Part shown: positions 29,680 through 41,026 of the stretch, one piece after another
Position numbering within the stretch: position 1 is the stretch's first letter
Layout: every line of letters starts with the position of its first letter
Assembly: GCA_000733355.1 (NCBI GenBank)
Contig: JNVV01000044.1
Location: 149,577-213,576 of the forward strand
DNA: 64,000 bases
Origin: Falciphora oryzae
Lineage: Eukaryota; Ascomycota; Sordariomycetes; Magnaporthales; Magnaporthaceae
Direction: 5' to 3'
Program-made: the position numbers and the translations under genes
Notes under the pieces: model-generated
The model's database searches: none
Told to the model about the DNA's origin: nothing
What the model saw: the letters and a program-made list of their open reading frames with translations, nothing else

Positions 29680-31523
29680 TTATTTCTTGAGTCCGACACG
29701 GCCCGCGAGGCTCCTCCAGAATCTGGAGGCGCTTCTCTCGCGGGAGGGCGACAGGTCGCGGGCCACAGCGGCGTCGCGCACCATGGGGCCCACAATGTCC
29801 TCGTCGCCAAGGTCGGGGAACTTGGTCTTGACGTCGATCATTCGTGTGACGGTCGAGGGCGAGACCTCCTCCTGATGGCGGCGCCAGCGGAGAGCCTCCG
29901 AGGCATCGCCGTTGCCATTGCAGATGGCCGCAAAGCGGTCGACAACCGAGTCGTGGGCCATCCGCCACTCTTGTTCGACCTCGGCCCACTTGGCCTCGGT
30001 CAGCGAGTACGTCTTGGACGTGGTGCCGTAGTGCTCACCCGTGCGCATCAGGTGCTTGGTGAAGTTGACACGTGCCTGATCCCAGTCAGCCCGCAGAGCC
30101 TGGAGAACCAGGAGGTCCACTTCCTCGGGCACGTACGGCTTCGGCAGGACAGTGAAGTTGGCATGGCCCAGTCTGTCAGACCACGAATCGTGAAGGTCGA
30201 GGCTGAACATCGGGGACGGGATCTCGGGGGTGTAGGTCGTCGCAGGAGTCGACAAGCTCGAGCTGGCGCCGTGGCGGAAGGAAGAGATCGAGGGCTTCGT
30301 GCTCAAGGCCGGGGAGGGAAAGAACTGAGGTGAGTTCAGCTCCGAGGCAGCAGTGGGGAGCTGGTGCGGTTCCATCTTGGGGAATTCGAGGGGCGACTGC
30401 GGAGCCGAGGGCGCGGCCGACGGGGGGCCCTGGGTCATGAGCGGAGGCAACAAAGGGGTCGTGGCCTGACCACGTTCGCGCTCCAGGTCGCGGCCCACGG
30501 CGTTGGCGGCGGCGATGTCAAGAGGGGCGGGAATCGAGATGCTGTCAGAGCTTTCGTAGAAGGACAGAGCAGGGGTCGAAGGCAGCGGCGGCTCGTTGGT
30601 GCGATCGAGGGTGAGACGGCGGCCGTGCCCCGAGACGGATGACGACCTGCTCGAGGGCGCAATCGAAAGCGATGGGCGATGGATCGAAAGCGACGGGCGG
30701 TGAATCGAAAGCGACGGGCGGTGCTCCAGTGTGGTCTCGGAGCCGATGCTCAGACTCAGCGCGTTGGCGCGCCTCTCGGAAGACCGCCATCGTGAGAGGC
30801 TGGGCAGACGGCTGCTGAGGCGAGCTGTGAAACCAGAGAGGGGCGACTCGAACCCGCTGCGCCCGCGTGGCCTCTTGGTCGTATGCGGGCTGGAGCTGAG
30901 GTCGCTGTCGCTCATGAAGCCGGTCTCGTAGTCGACCTCGTAAATCGGGGAGGAGAAGCTGTTGGGCTGGCTGACACGGCCATGGTCACAAGGCTCGCTG
31001 CCTAAGGCGCGGGTTCGCGGCATGTTAGCGGGCTGGGCAAGGGTTAAAGGGAGGAGAGCCAGAGCTCGCGGCATGGCATACATAAGCAGTAGGAGTCACT
31101 GTCCAGAATGTCGGAGCCCTCCAGTGACTCGTACAGCGGCAGGACGGTACTCTCGCCATCCTCCCTTTCCAGTGGGTCTTCCTGGACGTCGGGCAGCGAT
31201 CGCTTGGGCGTTTTGGTGTTTGCGCCGTTGTTGGTAGGAGAAGCGGTGGTGGCAGGTGAGACAGTCGCACTGGCCGGAGACGAGGAGCCCTCGGACGGGC
31301 AAGGCACGGATTGGGCGAGGTCGAGCGACGAGGTGGAGCTCGAGTAGCGGACGTGGCCACCGCGCTGAGAGAAGGTGGGAGTGACGGGCGAGACGACGTC
31401 GGACGAAGAGGTGTTGTCGATGATGTAGATGTAGGCCTGCTCAAACTCCTCCTGCTGCTGCTGCTGCAGCTTGCGGCGCTCCACAAGCTGTGGCAGAAAC
31501 AGCGGCTTTAACCTGGGCGACAT
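29680..31523 (-). CDS. Ser/Pro-rich fungal protein of unknown function (2 exons, 587 aa)
   Basis: Exons 31523-31082 and 31001-29680. The 80-bp intron has GTATGC, CTAAC and TTAG, and the join restores a Cys codon in phase. The first part has a Gln run (QQQQQ) and a possible helix; most of the middle is Ser/Pro-rich and probably disordered. It includes three copies of the 7-residue unit HRPSLSI, which look like basophilic kinase sites. The C-terminal about 130 residues are helical (EEVDLLVLQALRADWDQARV, later AKWAEVEQEWRMAHDSVVDR) and are the likely conserved part, ending in a basic tail. No catalytic motif is seen. The long gene-poor region upstream resembles the extended promoters of fungal regulatory genes, which is only suggestive. 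Confidence 0.75.
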
Positions 31524-34500
31524 GGTGGCTGTGGTTTAATATGGGATCTCGGTCAGGCGGGCATCAACGACGGCAGGGCGCGCGGCTTTGTCGAGGCCGG
31601 CCGGTAGTGGTCGCGATTGTCGCAGGTAGAGGGCGTTGTTGTATTTTTTGTTGTTGCGGGGAAGATCAGCAGCGTTGTGGCCGGCGGGGCGTGGGTTGTT
31701 GCCAATTGCGGGCTAATAAAGGCGGCGGCTGGGATTTCGCAGCAGACTGCTGGGAAGGCGGACTGGGCTTGGTTGGGATTCTGGGGGCGGCGTCGAATGG
31801 ATAAATCAATTGACGCAGTGTGCGAGGGCACACAAGACGCGGGAGAGCTAAGGTGCGTGCGGTAGGTTCGGACGGTATGCACCAAGCTGGATGGAGCTCG
31901 TCCGTTTTTTCTTTTTCCTCTTTTTTCCTTTCTTTTTTTTTTCCTCTTCGCGGGAACCCAACGGAAACTCAATCAGGCCAAGATCTGGTGCGTGTGCGTC
32001 CAGCCAGCAAAGCAAGCACCACCTTACCTTCCGCGCTAGCAGCAGGTGTGGGTGGGGTGACGCTCCAGAAAACGGCGGGGCCTGGTTGGTGGAAATGTGG
32101 AGACGAGGTGGACGCTAGGCTGCGTGCCGGTTGGCTGGCTTGGATGACGCCGTTCGTTGCTGGTTTTCCGAGGTGCAGGGATCAGGCTCTTAGTGCTTGC
32201 TGCACGCTGCTGCGGCCTCGGCTTCTCTGGCCAGCACAGCCCGGGGAAAGCCAAAATACGGGGCAGAGGCAATTGACGAGTGACGGCGGTGTGTACTCGA
32301 CAAAGAGTGTGTCAGGCGCAGATATCCCGCGCTCGTCTGCTGGAGCTGCTGGGCCGGTCTGACGTCGCGTGGGGTGCAGCAGAGCTGGAGAGGTGATACT
32401 GGTCCACGTGTTAGCTCAGTCGGGCAGCCGACCAGATTGTGTTTTTCGGGCGACGGTGATGTAGTGGTCGGGCGCGCGCCTGTGAAGGCGGTCTGGTCTG
32501 GCGTTGCGGCCGGCGGTCCAGGTCGGCCAATCCAAAAGGGCTCCGGGCGTCCAATCGTCCAGATGCAACCCGGCACACTTGGGACGGCGCTCCAGGCAAG
32601 AAGGGCTTCGAGTTTTGAGAAGGTGTCGTGCTGCGGTGGATGCTGCAGGGTTTGGCTCAATCGGCAGCCCAAAACGGTCGTCACACGTGAGCCGGCAGAG
32701 ATGGCCAGACGCACCGAGCCAGTTACTCGAAGCAGACGCAGATGGGTGTCGGGACGGGCCAATCGAGCGCTCGCGCGTGGGCGGCCGGGTCCGTCGGCTG
32801 GGAGGCGAGCTGCGTGCCGGCTTATGTGCCCCGAGCCAAAATATTGCTTCTGGCAGCCAGTCGCAGGCCACCAAGTCGCGTGTGGGTGTGTGTTGTGGGT
32901 GTCGATGCTGAGCGTACCAAGAAACGAGGACGGCTGAGGATGAGGGCGGCGGACAGCCAGCATGTATAGCAGCAGCAGCCAGACGACCCTTTGCCTGTCT
33001 CGCCGTCCAGCACAGACTGAGTTGCAGCACCCATCCACGCGGTGCAGGCCAGTCAGGGGCGCCAGCAAGGGGGCTCTGCTAGATGTGGGTTGTGGATGGA
33101 GCAGTGGCAGCGAGAGCCCGCAGTAGCGAAGCGTCGAGGCAGACCAGGCGACAAAACGCGGGCTTGGGAGAAGGCGGGAGTGTGGAGCCAGCGACCTTCA
33201 CAGTTGCTTGCGGAAGCTGGGGAGCGGTTCCCCTGGCCCCGGGCCTCAGCGCCGGTGCCAGCGAGCGTCCCGGCCCACTGGACACATCCCAGCAGGGGTG
33301 CTGACTCGAGCCCCGCTGCTGACTGCCGCAATTCCCACGGTGTTTTTCGTTTTTGCTGCTGCTGGCTGCTGCGAGACAGAGCAGGCCAGATGGAAAAGCA
33401 AGAGGTCAGACCGACCCCATCCCGCCGGGCACGTCCCCCAGGCGGTCTAAGAGTTTCGGTTTGACCGTGGTAGGGATAACCTCTTCTATAAGCGAAGTGA
33501 ACAGGGACACAGTTCGTGCATCCGCCGGCTTATGGCCTCAAGAGGCTTCAAGATTGACAGTTGGGCGCTGCTGAGCACTGCTGGGACGACCCCGAGGAAC
33601 CTTTTGGTGCGTGGTCGCTCGGCCCCCCAGCGATGCATCTCGCATACTTCTGGAAAAACACACAGTCCCCAATTTAGGCCCCTATGCCGCCAGCGCCCTC
33701 GCATAGAAAGCTCATATCGTGACATATCAAAGGAGCGGATCATATCTTGTCTTATCGCGCCTCTTCCTTTTCCATGGCCCCCCTGCAACGATCCACACCC
33801 AACTGGAGCAGAGGATTTTTTTCGCCCACGCTCAGCCATAGCGGTCAGTCCTAAGTGCTGGGTGTCTACCGGCCACAGGAGGCGGTACCAGACCGCCTCG
33901 GCTGCACGGGCCACATACTGGTCGCTTCGCAGCTTCGGCTCGTGGTTGTGGCAGCCTCCCCAGCTCGCGCTTTTGCCTGTCTGACTCTGCGTGAAAGCCC
34001 TCTCTTTTTAAATGGATGTGGCTATCCAAAGGGTGCATGCGTATTGCCCAATTGATCGCTCAGTCTCGTTGCTTCTGTTCGATGTAGACAGCCGGGCAGC
34101 GCGCATTCTACGCGAGCACCACATTGCGTCATAGCTACCCGCTGACCAAGGAAGCAGCCACTGTCGAAGCAAGAGTTGGTCTGGGTCGCCGCCCTTTGGG
34201 CCTCGCGCCTCATGCCCTCCCCCACCGTGCTGCTCGCCGCTGAAAACTCTGTCGCTGAGCAAGGTTTCCAGCGGGTTCCATGGGCACCCACCCACTGAAA
34301 ATAGGGCCGCCCACCCGCCTGGCCCAGCTGCCCCGGCCAGCCCGCTCTCCCAGCCAGGCCAGCCGTGCGTGCCTCACAACCTTTTTAATGAGCCCTCTAT
34401 GCAGGCGTTGCTGACCCGCTCGTCTCAGCAGCCTGGAGACCTGGAAGGCTGGAGCAGAGGCCAGTGATCCCATAGGCGCCCCGCTGGAGAGCGGAGCAGG

Positions 34501-37500
34501 CTAGGGGGCAGAGATGACGCTAGGGGAGCACGGCTTCACGACCGCGTTGCCCGTTCCAGGGTAGAGCGCCGCTGCCTTCGTTCCTCGACTCCGCAGACGT
34601 TGATACTGGGTTGCGGTGGACAACAAAAACAAAAACAAACGTCGCCGTGGGGAGGTCGGTCGTCGTCCTCCTTCCTCCCCAGCCTGCCAGAACGGCATCG
34701 CAAGTCAACAATGCTTCCCTGGCTGAACGGTGGAACCAAGGCGCCTGACAGGTCTTTCTTTCTTTCTTTCTCGTGGCCGTCATCGCATCGACACCAACGC
34801 AATAAGTTAAACTTTGGCCCCCCATCCAGACAAAGACAGCACTGACGCTTTTCAGCCATCCTCGTGAGCTTGCCTTATTTTTTTTTTTTTTTTTTCCTTT
34901 GCTCCCTCCTCCTGCCATTTTCCTGCTGCTAGGGTCATGATTCCGTCATCCGTCGCCCAATCCCATCAGTCCAAAACTTGGAGCTGCCCCACTCAGCCTC
35001 CACGGACGTGGCGGAAACCGGCTTGTGCGTTTTCGGGCAGTCGACCGACGGGCGCACTGGCCAATTGGAATCAGAAGCCTCAGGCTCGAGTTTGCTTCTT
35101 GAATATTGTCTCCTCAATTTGTGCAAAGCTGAAGTCTCCTCCTGCCCATGATATCACATGCACCCCCCGTCCCTCGCTGCCAACTTGGAATCCCCAAAGC
35201 CGTGCAAGCCATGATCTCTCCCGTGCTATCCCCTCCTTGACAGCTCCACGATGATAACACCCCGACGATTGATGGTCTGGGAGACGGATGCGGGGGTGCT
35301 CAATAAACTTCCACCGAGATCGAGGCTGAGTTGCCCAGTGTTCTCTACCTCGGACCTGCTTTGGTCCTTTTGGACGCGATGCAGCCACAACACACCAGAG
35401 CCCCCCTCCATGCTAGAGACATAAACGGTCCCGCCTGACATGAGCGCGCGTACCTGCATGTTCCTTCCCCTCTGGGCAACCGGCTGCCTTGGTCGATGTG
35501 GGTGTGGGCTGCGGCTTCGAGCCCGACCTGGCCCCTCCCTCGAGGCTAGCAGATATTTGCCGCATGCTGGATACTTTACCGTGTTCTCGCCACCAGTAGA
35601 AGTCCACCTCTGCATCCATTATTTTTCTCTTTTCCCCTTGCGTCAACCAACCAGACCAAGTCGCCGGACGTGGACGGCAAGGACGGCCGCCCCCCCTCGA
35701 TGGGACATTACCACCTACACTTGACCATTGACCCTCGCCTAGGTGGCCAGACCAGCCCGAGACTGCCCCAACAGATCCCAAAAATAACGAAAGAAGCGGC
35801 AACTTTTCCCCACCATCCCTCCATGAAGCCATGGAACGCGAGAGGGCCATGTCGCCAGCAGCTTGCCACCTGCTCCCCCACCCTCAAAAGTCTACTCGTT
35901 CATCGAGGTAGCCTCGCAATTTGCGCCTGCAGGAGGGCGCAGCGACGCGCTTATCGAGCCATCTCTCGTCCAGCACCCGGATGGGCGCTCAGTGGTTAGC
36001 CAGCGCATCCGGCACCGAAACGTGCACGCAAGGCCGAGCTGTCCTGCGTGCTGGTGCGCCAAAGAACAGACTCCAGCGACCCTTCGTTTAGCCCACGGGC
36101 CTTCGTCCCGGCACTGGCGAGGGCGCGAGGCCAGCGGACAGGCATTGCGTCTTTTTTTTTTTTTTTTTTTTTTTTGGCACTCCACGCCATCTATTCTCCG
36201 ATATGCTCCATCTCCGGTGTACCGAAAACTCAATTGGAGCACATTGTACTGGGGCAGGTGGGCAGCTTGTTTGGAAAGGAGGATGTCCGGTGTTCTCGCC
36301 AACGACATTGTACCTCCCGTTTTCCCTTTGACATGGCACAATCTCACCAACTTGACCGGCCGGTGTCTTCCCTGCCTTTTGCCCTTCCTGCCAACCAGCC
36401 CACGAGACGCGCGCTGACGTGGTGTTGCAACCATCACGACCGACGCCAGCCCTCGTCCGTACCGGGATCAGGGCGCGAGCTCTGTGGCATGGGGAGGGTG
36501 GCAGAGCGCACACGGCCAGTGAGCGGCGCTCGACGACGACAGCGGCAGCACCGGAGGACATCCCGTGCATGACACCACCACCACCATTACTGCTGACTTT
36601 TATTCAGGCACCAGGCACCGGCGTCGGAACGGTACCTGGCCTAGCCTAGCAGGAAAGCCGTGAGGGTGGGGTGGATGCCCGATTTCCCAACGCCGGGCTC
36701 GAGCCTTGGCAGGCCAGTGCGAGACTGTCTCGGTCCGCACGCGCGCGCCCGTGGTGGGTGGCCGATGCGCGCCCGTGGTCCGTCCCTGGGCTCCTGTGAC
36801 GAGGACAAAGGACGGACGGTAGGGCATCACAGGACAGCGCACACAAGCGACGATGCAGTCACAGTCACAAATTTTTTTTTTTTTCCCCGCGGCCGTGGTA
36901 GGGGTTCGAGTGTGTTCCCACTTTCAGGGCAGAAAAACCGCTCGCCGGACGGTCCACCCTCGAGTCGCTTGGCCTCCCAGAGCCGGCCACGTCGGATGCG
37001 TGTCTCGGGCGCGGCAAGGACGGGCGCGTTGAATGCACCCTCCAGCGTTCCATTCTGCTTCTCTCTGTCTGTCTCGGTCTTTGGCCGTGTGGCCCTGCCG
37101 GACGGTTCCTTGCCATCTTGCCAATTTCTTTCTTCCTTGCCCTCGCTCGCTTTCACTCTGTTCCTTGCATTAGCCTAAGTTCTTGGAGGGTCGCGCCGGC
37201 CGCCCATTCGCCGGCGCGGCCAGGTCTCGGCTGGCCGGTAGCAAGGTGGATGGGGCGGTGGGCTGGGGCGGCCCACGGACATTGCCATTCATCGACTCCC
37301 GCAACAATCCTCTTTGTCCTTGCTTTGCATGGTTTCTACGAGTTCTACGCGCCGCTGCATTGCACGCATCGGTAACGTGAGTAAGATTGTCAGCCGCTTA
37401 AAGTCCGATTGCAACGCTGCTGAGGAATAGGCAAAGAGGCAATAAAAAAAAATAAAAAATAAAAAAAAAGCAAAAATCGTTCGGTTTCCCCGCTCCGGAT

Positions 37501-37990
37501 CCCGATCTTGCCCGCCTTCTGTTGAGGAGCCGGGTGGACCAGGGCGCCATTGTGCCGTGTGGCCCACGTCCCAATGGCCCCTCTTCGGCGCCGGTAGGTC
37601 GCTTTACGCCGCACCCGGCTCCCGAATTGTGGACCGTCGTTTCCTGGGCGGTGGAATGATCCGTCTTAGGGCAAGGTGCCCGATCAAGCACGCGACACAT
37701 GTGACAAACGCTCTAGAGGTCCGCTTTTTTGGGGCCAGAGTCTCGCGACGAAGGTGGCCTGGGAAAGGGGTCGATGGGGGAGCCCGTGAAACGTTATGCC
37801 GGCCTCGGCATCACGAGTCTTTTGTCGACCTGTGCCAACCCAGTCCACTTGTGTCCGTTCTACCTGGGAGTAGCCGTGACAAATGTCATACTGTCTTGTG
37901 ATGTTTTATGAGTTGCGTGTGTTGTTCCTAGCGACCCAAGAGCAGAAAAATTGCAGTCCCTCCCAGCACTCGGCGCATGTTGAATCGCGA
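31524..37990. other. Long gene-poor stretch (6.5 kb)
   Basis: Many overlapping frames exist on both strands, as expected in GC-rich DNA, but none has a domain, signal peptide plus sensible body, or spliceable conserved-looking sequence. Homopolymers are prominent: T18 at 34878-34895, T24 at 36152-36175, T13 at 36872-36884 and an A-rich run at 37441-37469. Promoter or UTR sequence of the gene ending at 31523 is expected at the left. Confidence 0.5.
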
Positions 37991-38050
37991 TCCCGTTGCC
38001 ATATGCCTCCCAGCGCCCGGTCTTCTCAAGCCTCCACAGCTGTCTCAAGC

Positions 38051-39414
38051 TCAGAGCGCCGCCCGCAGTGCCGGTAGCTGCCCGAAAGAGCCCTGGAGAT
38101 CTTCCGTCAGCTTCTGGGTCCGCTCAAGCTCCCCACCAGCGGCTGCGATATCGTTCATGTTTTGTCTTGTGGCGAGTAGTCCGTCTTGCGAGGGCGCCAT
38201 CGCATCCTCTACCTTCTCACGGAACATTTTGAAGGCCTCGGCCAATTCCCTAAGCGCATGAAGCAGCTGCTCGTTTGCCACTCCGCGTGCAATCTCCAGC
38301 ATCAAGGCCCCGAACTGCATAACCTCGGGCATCAGCTCGTCTACTCGCACACCGCTCGAGTGACAGACCAAGCACTGGGTGAACATCCCTGGAAAGACTC
38401 ATGAGTGTTAGCCGCCGGGCACTCGTGTGCCAGCTTATGTTCTTCGGAAGTCCACCTACCCTGCGCGATGTTTGTTGGAAAATTGCCCATGTTCCTCACG
38501 ATCCTGGCCAGCCTCGGGTCCTTGACATCCCTTGGCTCCAGACAGATGAGCGCCGCCGCCATCGGAGCGGACAATTGGCCGAACAAGCCCGCAACCCTCG
38601 TCACGACCTGCTGCTTGGACTCTAGGGGGTCCTCGATTGGGTTCTGGTCCCATGACTCCCGATGATTACGCACCCAGTTGGCCCAGTTATACGTGTCGAA
38701 ATTGTCCAAGGACGGCATCAAAGAAAGCAGACCGGCGTCTGCAATCTCTTTCGCGCACAGTATTTCGCACCTGCCGGTGATTTTTAGGGCGCCTTGTGAC
38801 AAGAACTCGCCAAAGTAGAACTTCTGGCTGAGTTCGTGCCGCAATTTCCGGAAGTAACCGAGGTCCTCGCCGATCTGGGGGTATTTTGCGTAGTGGTTGA
38901 TCAGGTACGAGTCTCTGACGAAGACGCCCCTTTCAAGGCCGTCAGTGCGGACGATGCAAAGGTGTATGTCTTCCAGAGGTATCGGCGGGAAGTTGACCGA
39001 GTTTGCAGCTCTCGAGCCTTGTTTGTGGAGGTGGAATATGTATCGGAGCGCGAAAAGCAGCGAGCTTGTCCAGGACACGAGGTTTGCACTTCCTGGTGTC
39101 ATCTTGCGCCATCTCAGGTGCTTGTTGAGGGCTTCTTCCACCTCGCTGTTTTCACGGCCGAGGAGGTCTCGCCGTGCACTCGCTCTCCATTGAGCGTCAG
39201 TGGCGACCGCGTCCATGGACATGGCCCAGTCATGGTCGAGCCTGCCGACACTCTTGCCGTGATGGACATGGAATAGATAAGGCGGAACATCTTCGAGTCC
39301 CTGACGTATATCATCTTGCTCGGGTGACGGGTTGAAAAGCAGATAATCGGGCGGTTCGGTCGGACCATCAGATATCGTGAAGGACTGCATCTGGCCGCTG
39401 AGCTCCGAAGCCAT
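38051..39414 (-). CDS. DUF7587-type fungal protein (2 exons, 430 aa)
   Basis: Exons 39414-38460 and 38388-38051. The 71-bp intron has GTAGGT, CTAAC and CCAG, and the join restores a Gly codon. The N-terminal half fits the fungal DUF7587 pattern: YLFHVHHGKSVGR, then HLRWRKMTPGSANLVSWTSS followed by LLFALRY, a beta-strand with HLCIVRTDGLERGVFVRD, and YFGEFLSQGALKITGRCEI. The C-terminal part, including the second exon, is largely helical (ALRELAEAFKMFREKVEDAM). The biochemical role of DUF7587 is unknown; in many fungi it occurs in expanded, strain-variable families. The ADP-ribosyltransferase-like strand and Arg layout is a possible analogy only. Confidence 0.75.
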
Positions 39415-39938
39415 TGTGAACCAGAGATTTCAAGCCTTGTGTGGTCGATGGACGCTTTGGGAAATGGGTCAAAGTGTCTGGAGCTGTGTGTGTCTGATGA
39501 GGTGGAAGGAAAAGAGGGTGGGTGATGGTTACGATTTGCCAGTTTAAATACACATGTTTGTCTATCGTTGGCTCGACCAATTTCAAACTTTTGCTGGGCG
39601 GCTTGAAAGAGGCCTCAATCGCTGCGGCGCAATCCAGGAAGGCCTCCCGCGGCCGCTTTGACCACCACCATTATCCACATGATGATGCTGCCTAGTCCCA
39701 GAGGCCATGTTTGTGGGCCAACCAACAGCGAGGTTACATCCATGCCTGCAAAGGACGAGATGATCGCCAATAAAATCTACCCCGGGGCGTAAAGGATGTC
39801 ACACCTCACAGCCACTGGCCAGCGCCAGAATGTCTCGGCCGTCTGTTGGTCGCCCCGATTTCTCTCGCTCCTGGAATGATGCTGCTATTCGCACGCCATG
39901 GATGCCAAGACCACTGCACTGCCCACCACTTTCTGATC
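39415..39938. other. Intergenic spacer
   Basis: Upstream region of the DUF7587 gene and downstream region of the ASCH-like gene. No feature recognised. Confidence 0.5.
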
Positions 39939-40556
39939 TCAATCCTCCGCCGGGAGCACCTTCTTCTGCTTGTGCCACACCACCCGCTGTGCCATGCGCT
40001 GGGGCAGGTAGACGAGGCTCCGGGGCGCGGCCTTGAAGTCGTAGTCGGCCTTCATCCTGCCCAGCGTGATGGGCGTGCGCAGCTCGTAGACGGATCGGAT
40101 CTTGTACGCAAAGTCATAGCCATCGTAGTCCTTGTCCCGGTTGTTGTATTCTGCGTTGCCCTCGGGGCCTTCCTCCAGCGGCTCGTCGCCCGGGTTGCGG
40201 GTGCGCGCGGGGTCGATCTCGCAGACGTGCGTAATGGCCGAGTGCGGCGCGGTGCGGTAGAACCAGACACGCTTCACGCCTGGCTTCAGGCAGTACTTGC
40301 GGAACTCGTAGTTCTTGCTGCCGTCGATGATCTTGCCCATCCAGGGGTCCTGCATGGGCAGGATCACGTCTGACGATGATTTGGCGTCCGCTTGAGTGCT
40401 GGCGGCGGCAGCGCGGGGGCTTTTCACAACGGCGCCGGCGGCAGGGCTGGCAAGCTTGGCGGAGCGAGGCATATTGGCAACGGCGCCAGCGATGCAAGAA
40501 GTGATGCTGTTGAGTCGAGCTTCAAGAAAAGGAATATTGATGGTTGGGATCGTCAA
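39939..40556 (-). CDS. ASCH/PUA-like domain protein, 205 aa
   Basis: After a disordered Ala/Ser-rich leader, the block ILPMQDPWMGKIIDGSKNYE followed by FRKY matches the opening of ASCH/PUA-like domains (usually I-x-P-x-x-A-x-x-I-x-x-G-x-K-x-x-E-x-R). It is followed by VKRVWFYRTAPHSAITHVCE, the next beta-strands of the barrel. Such domains bind RNA or modified nucleic acids. The start may be ATG 40556 or the later in-frame ATG at 40472 (MPRSAKLASP); the longer form adds 28 residues that could be a weak targeting leader. No intron is needed. Function is inferred from fold only. Confidence 0.65.
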   Translation of the reverse strand: MTIPTINIPFLEARLNSITSCIAGAVANMPRSAKLASPAAGAVVKSPRAAAASTQADAKSSSDVILPMQDPWMGKIIDGSKNYEFRKYCLKPGVKRVWFYRTAPHSAITHVCEIDPARTRNPGDEPLEEGPEGNAEYNNRDKDYDGYDFAYKIRSVYELRTPITLGRMKADYDFKAAPRSLVYLPQRMAQRVVWHKQKKVLPAED

Positions 40557-41026
40557 AGAGTGGGTTATAGGTGCGGTTCCACTTTACCGTTGAATGAAAG
40601 CAGGTGGAAGGTAAAATTACAACATGCACGGTTGGGAAAGGAGATAAAGCTGAGTTGTGAGCTACCAAATTGTTCGTCCAAAAGATCCTGGAAACGTGAG
40701 GTTTTTGTTATGTGGCGTTTTTGACCCTTGCGCGACGCGCGACGCGTTTTCGTGTTGGTCACACCAACCAACGCCCGTTCCGGGCATGCGACAGGGGTGC
40801 CGGGCGACAGATATAATTGCGGAGCAGAATAACCGATCCGGTCGCTATAGAATAAAAGTACATGAAAGAAAAGAACGAAAGAAGCGAAATACAAGCTCAA
40901 AGTAAACTAAAAGAAACCAGTCTCATTCGCCAGCTTTGGATTGCTGCTGTGCTGCTTCCCGAGAAACGCAAAGCTCAGCCCGCCCTTTGAGTTTCCTCTT
41001 CAACTAGCCGCCCGTGTCATCCGTAG
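40557..41026. other. Intergenic spacer
   Basis: Between the ASCH-like gene's start and the 3' end of the synthetase-like gene; no feature recognised. Confidence 0.5.

Noticed and set aside
32190..33068. 292-codon minus-strand open frame
   Set aside because: No domain, no signal peptide that leads into a folded body, and no spliceable extension; several alternative frames are equally long there.
36800..37180. Plus-strand 172-codon frame with a Ser-rich body
   Set aside because: Passes through a T13 homopolymer and has no recognisable content; opposite-strand frames are equally long.
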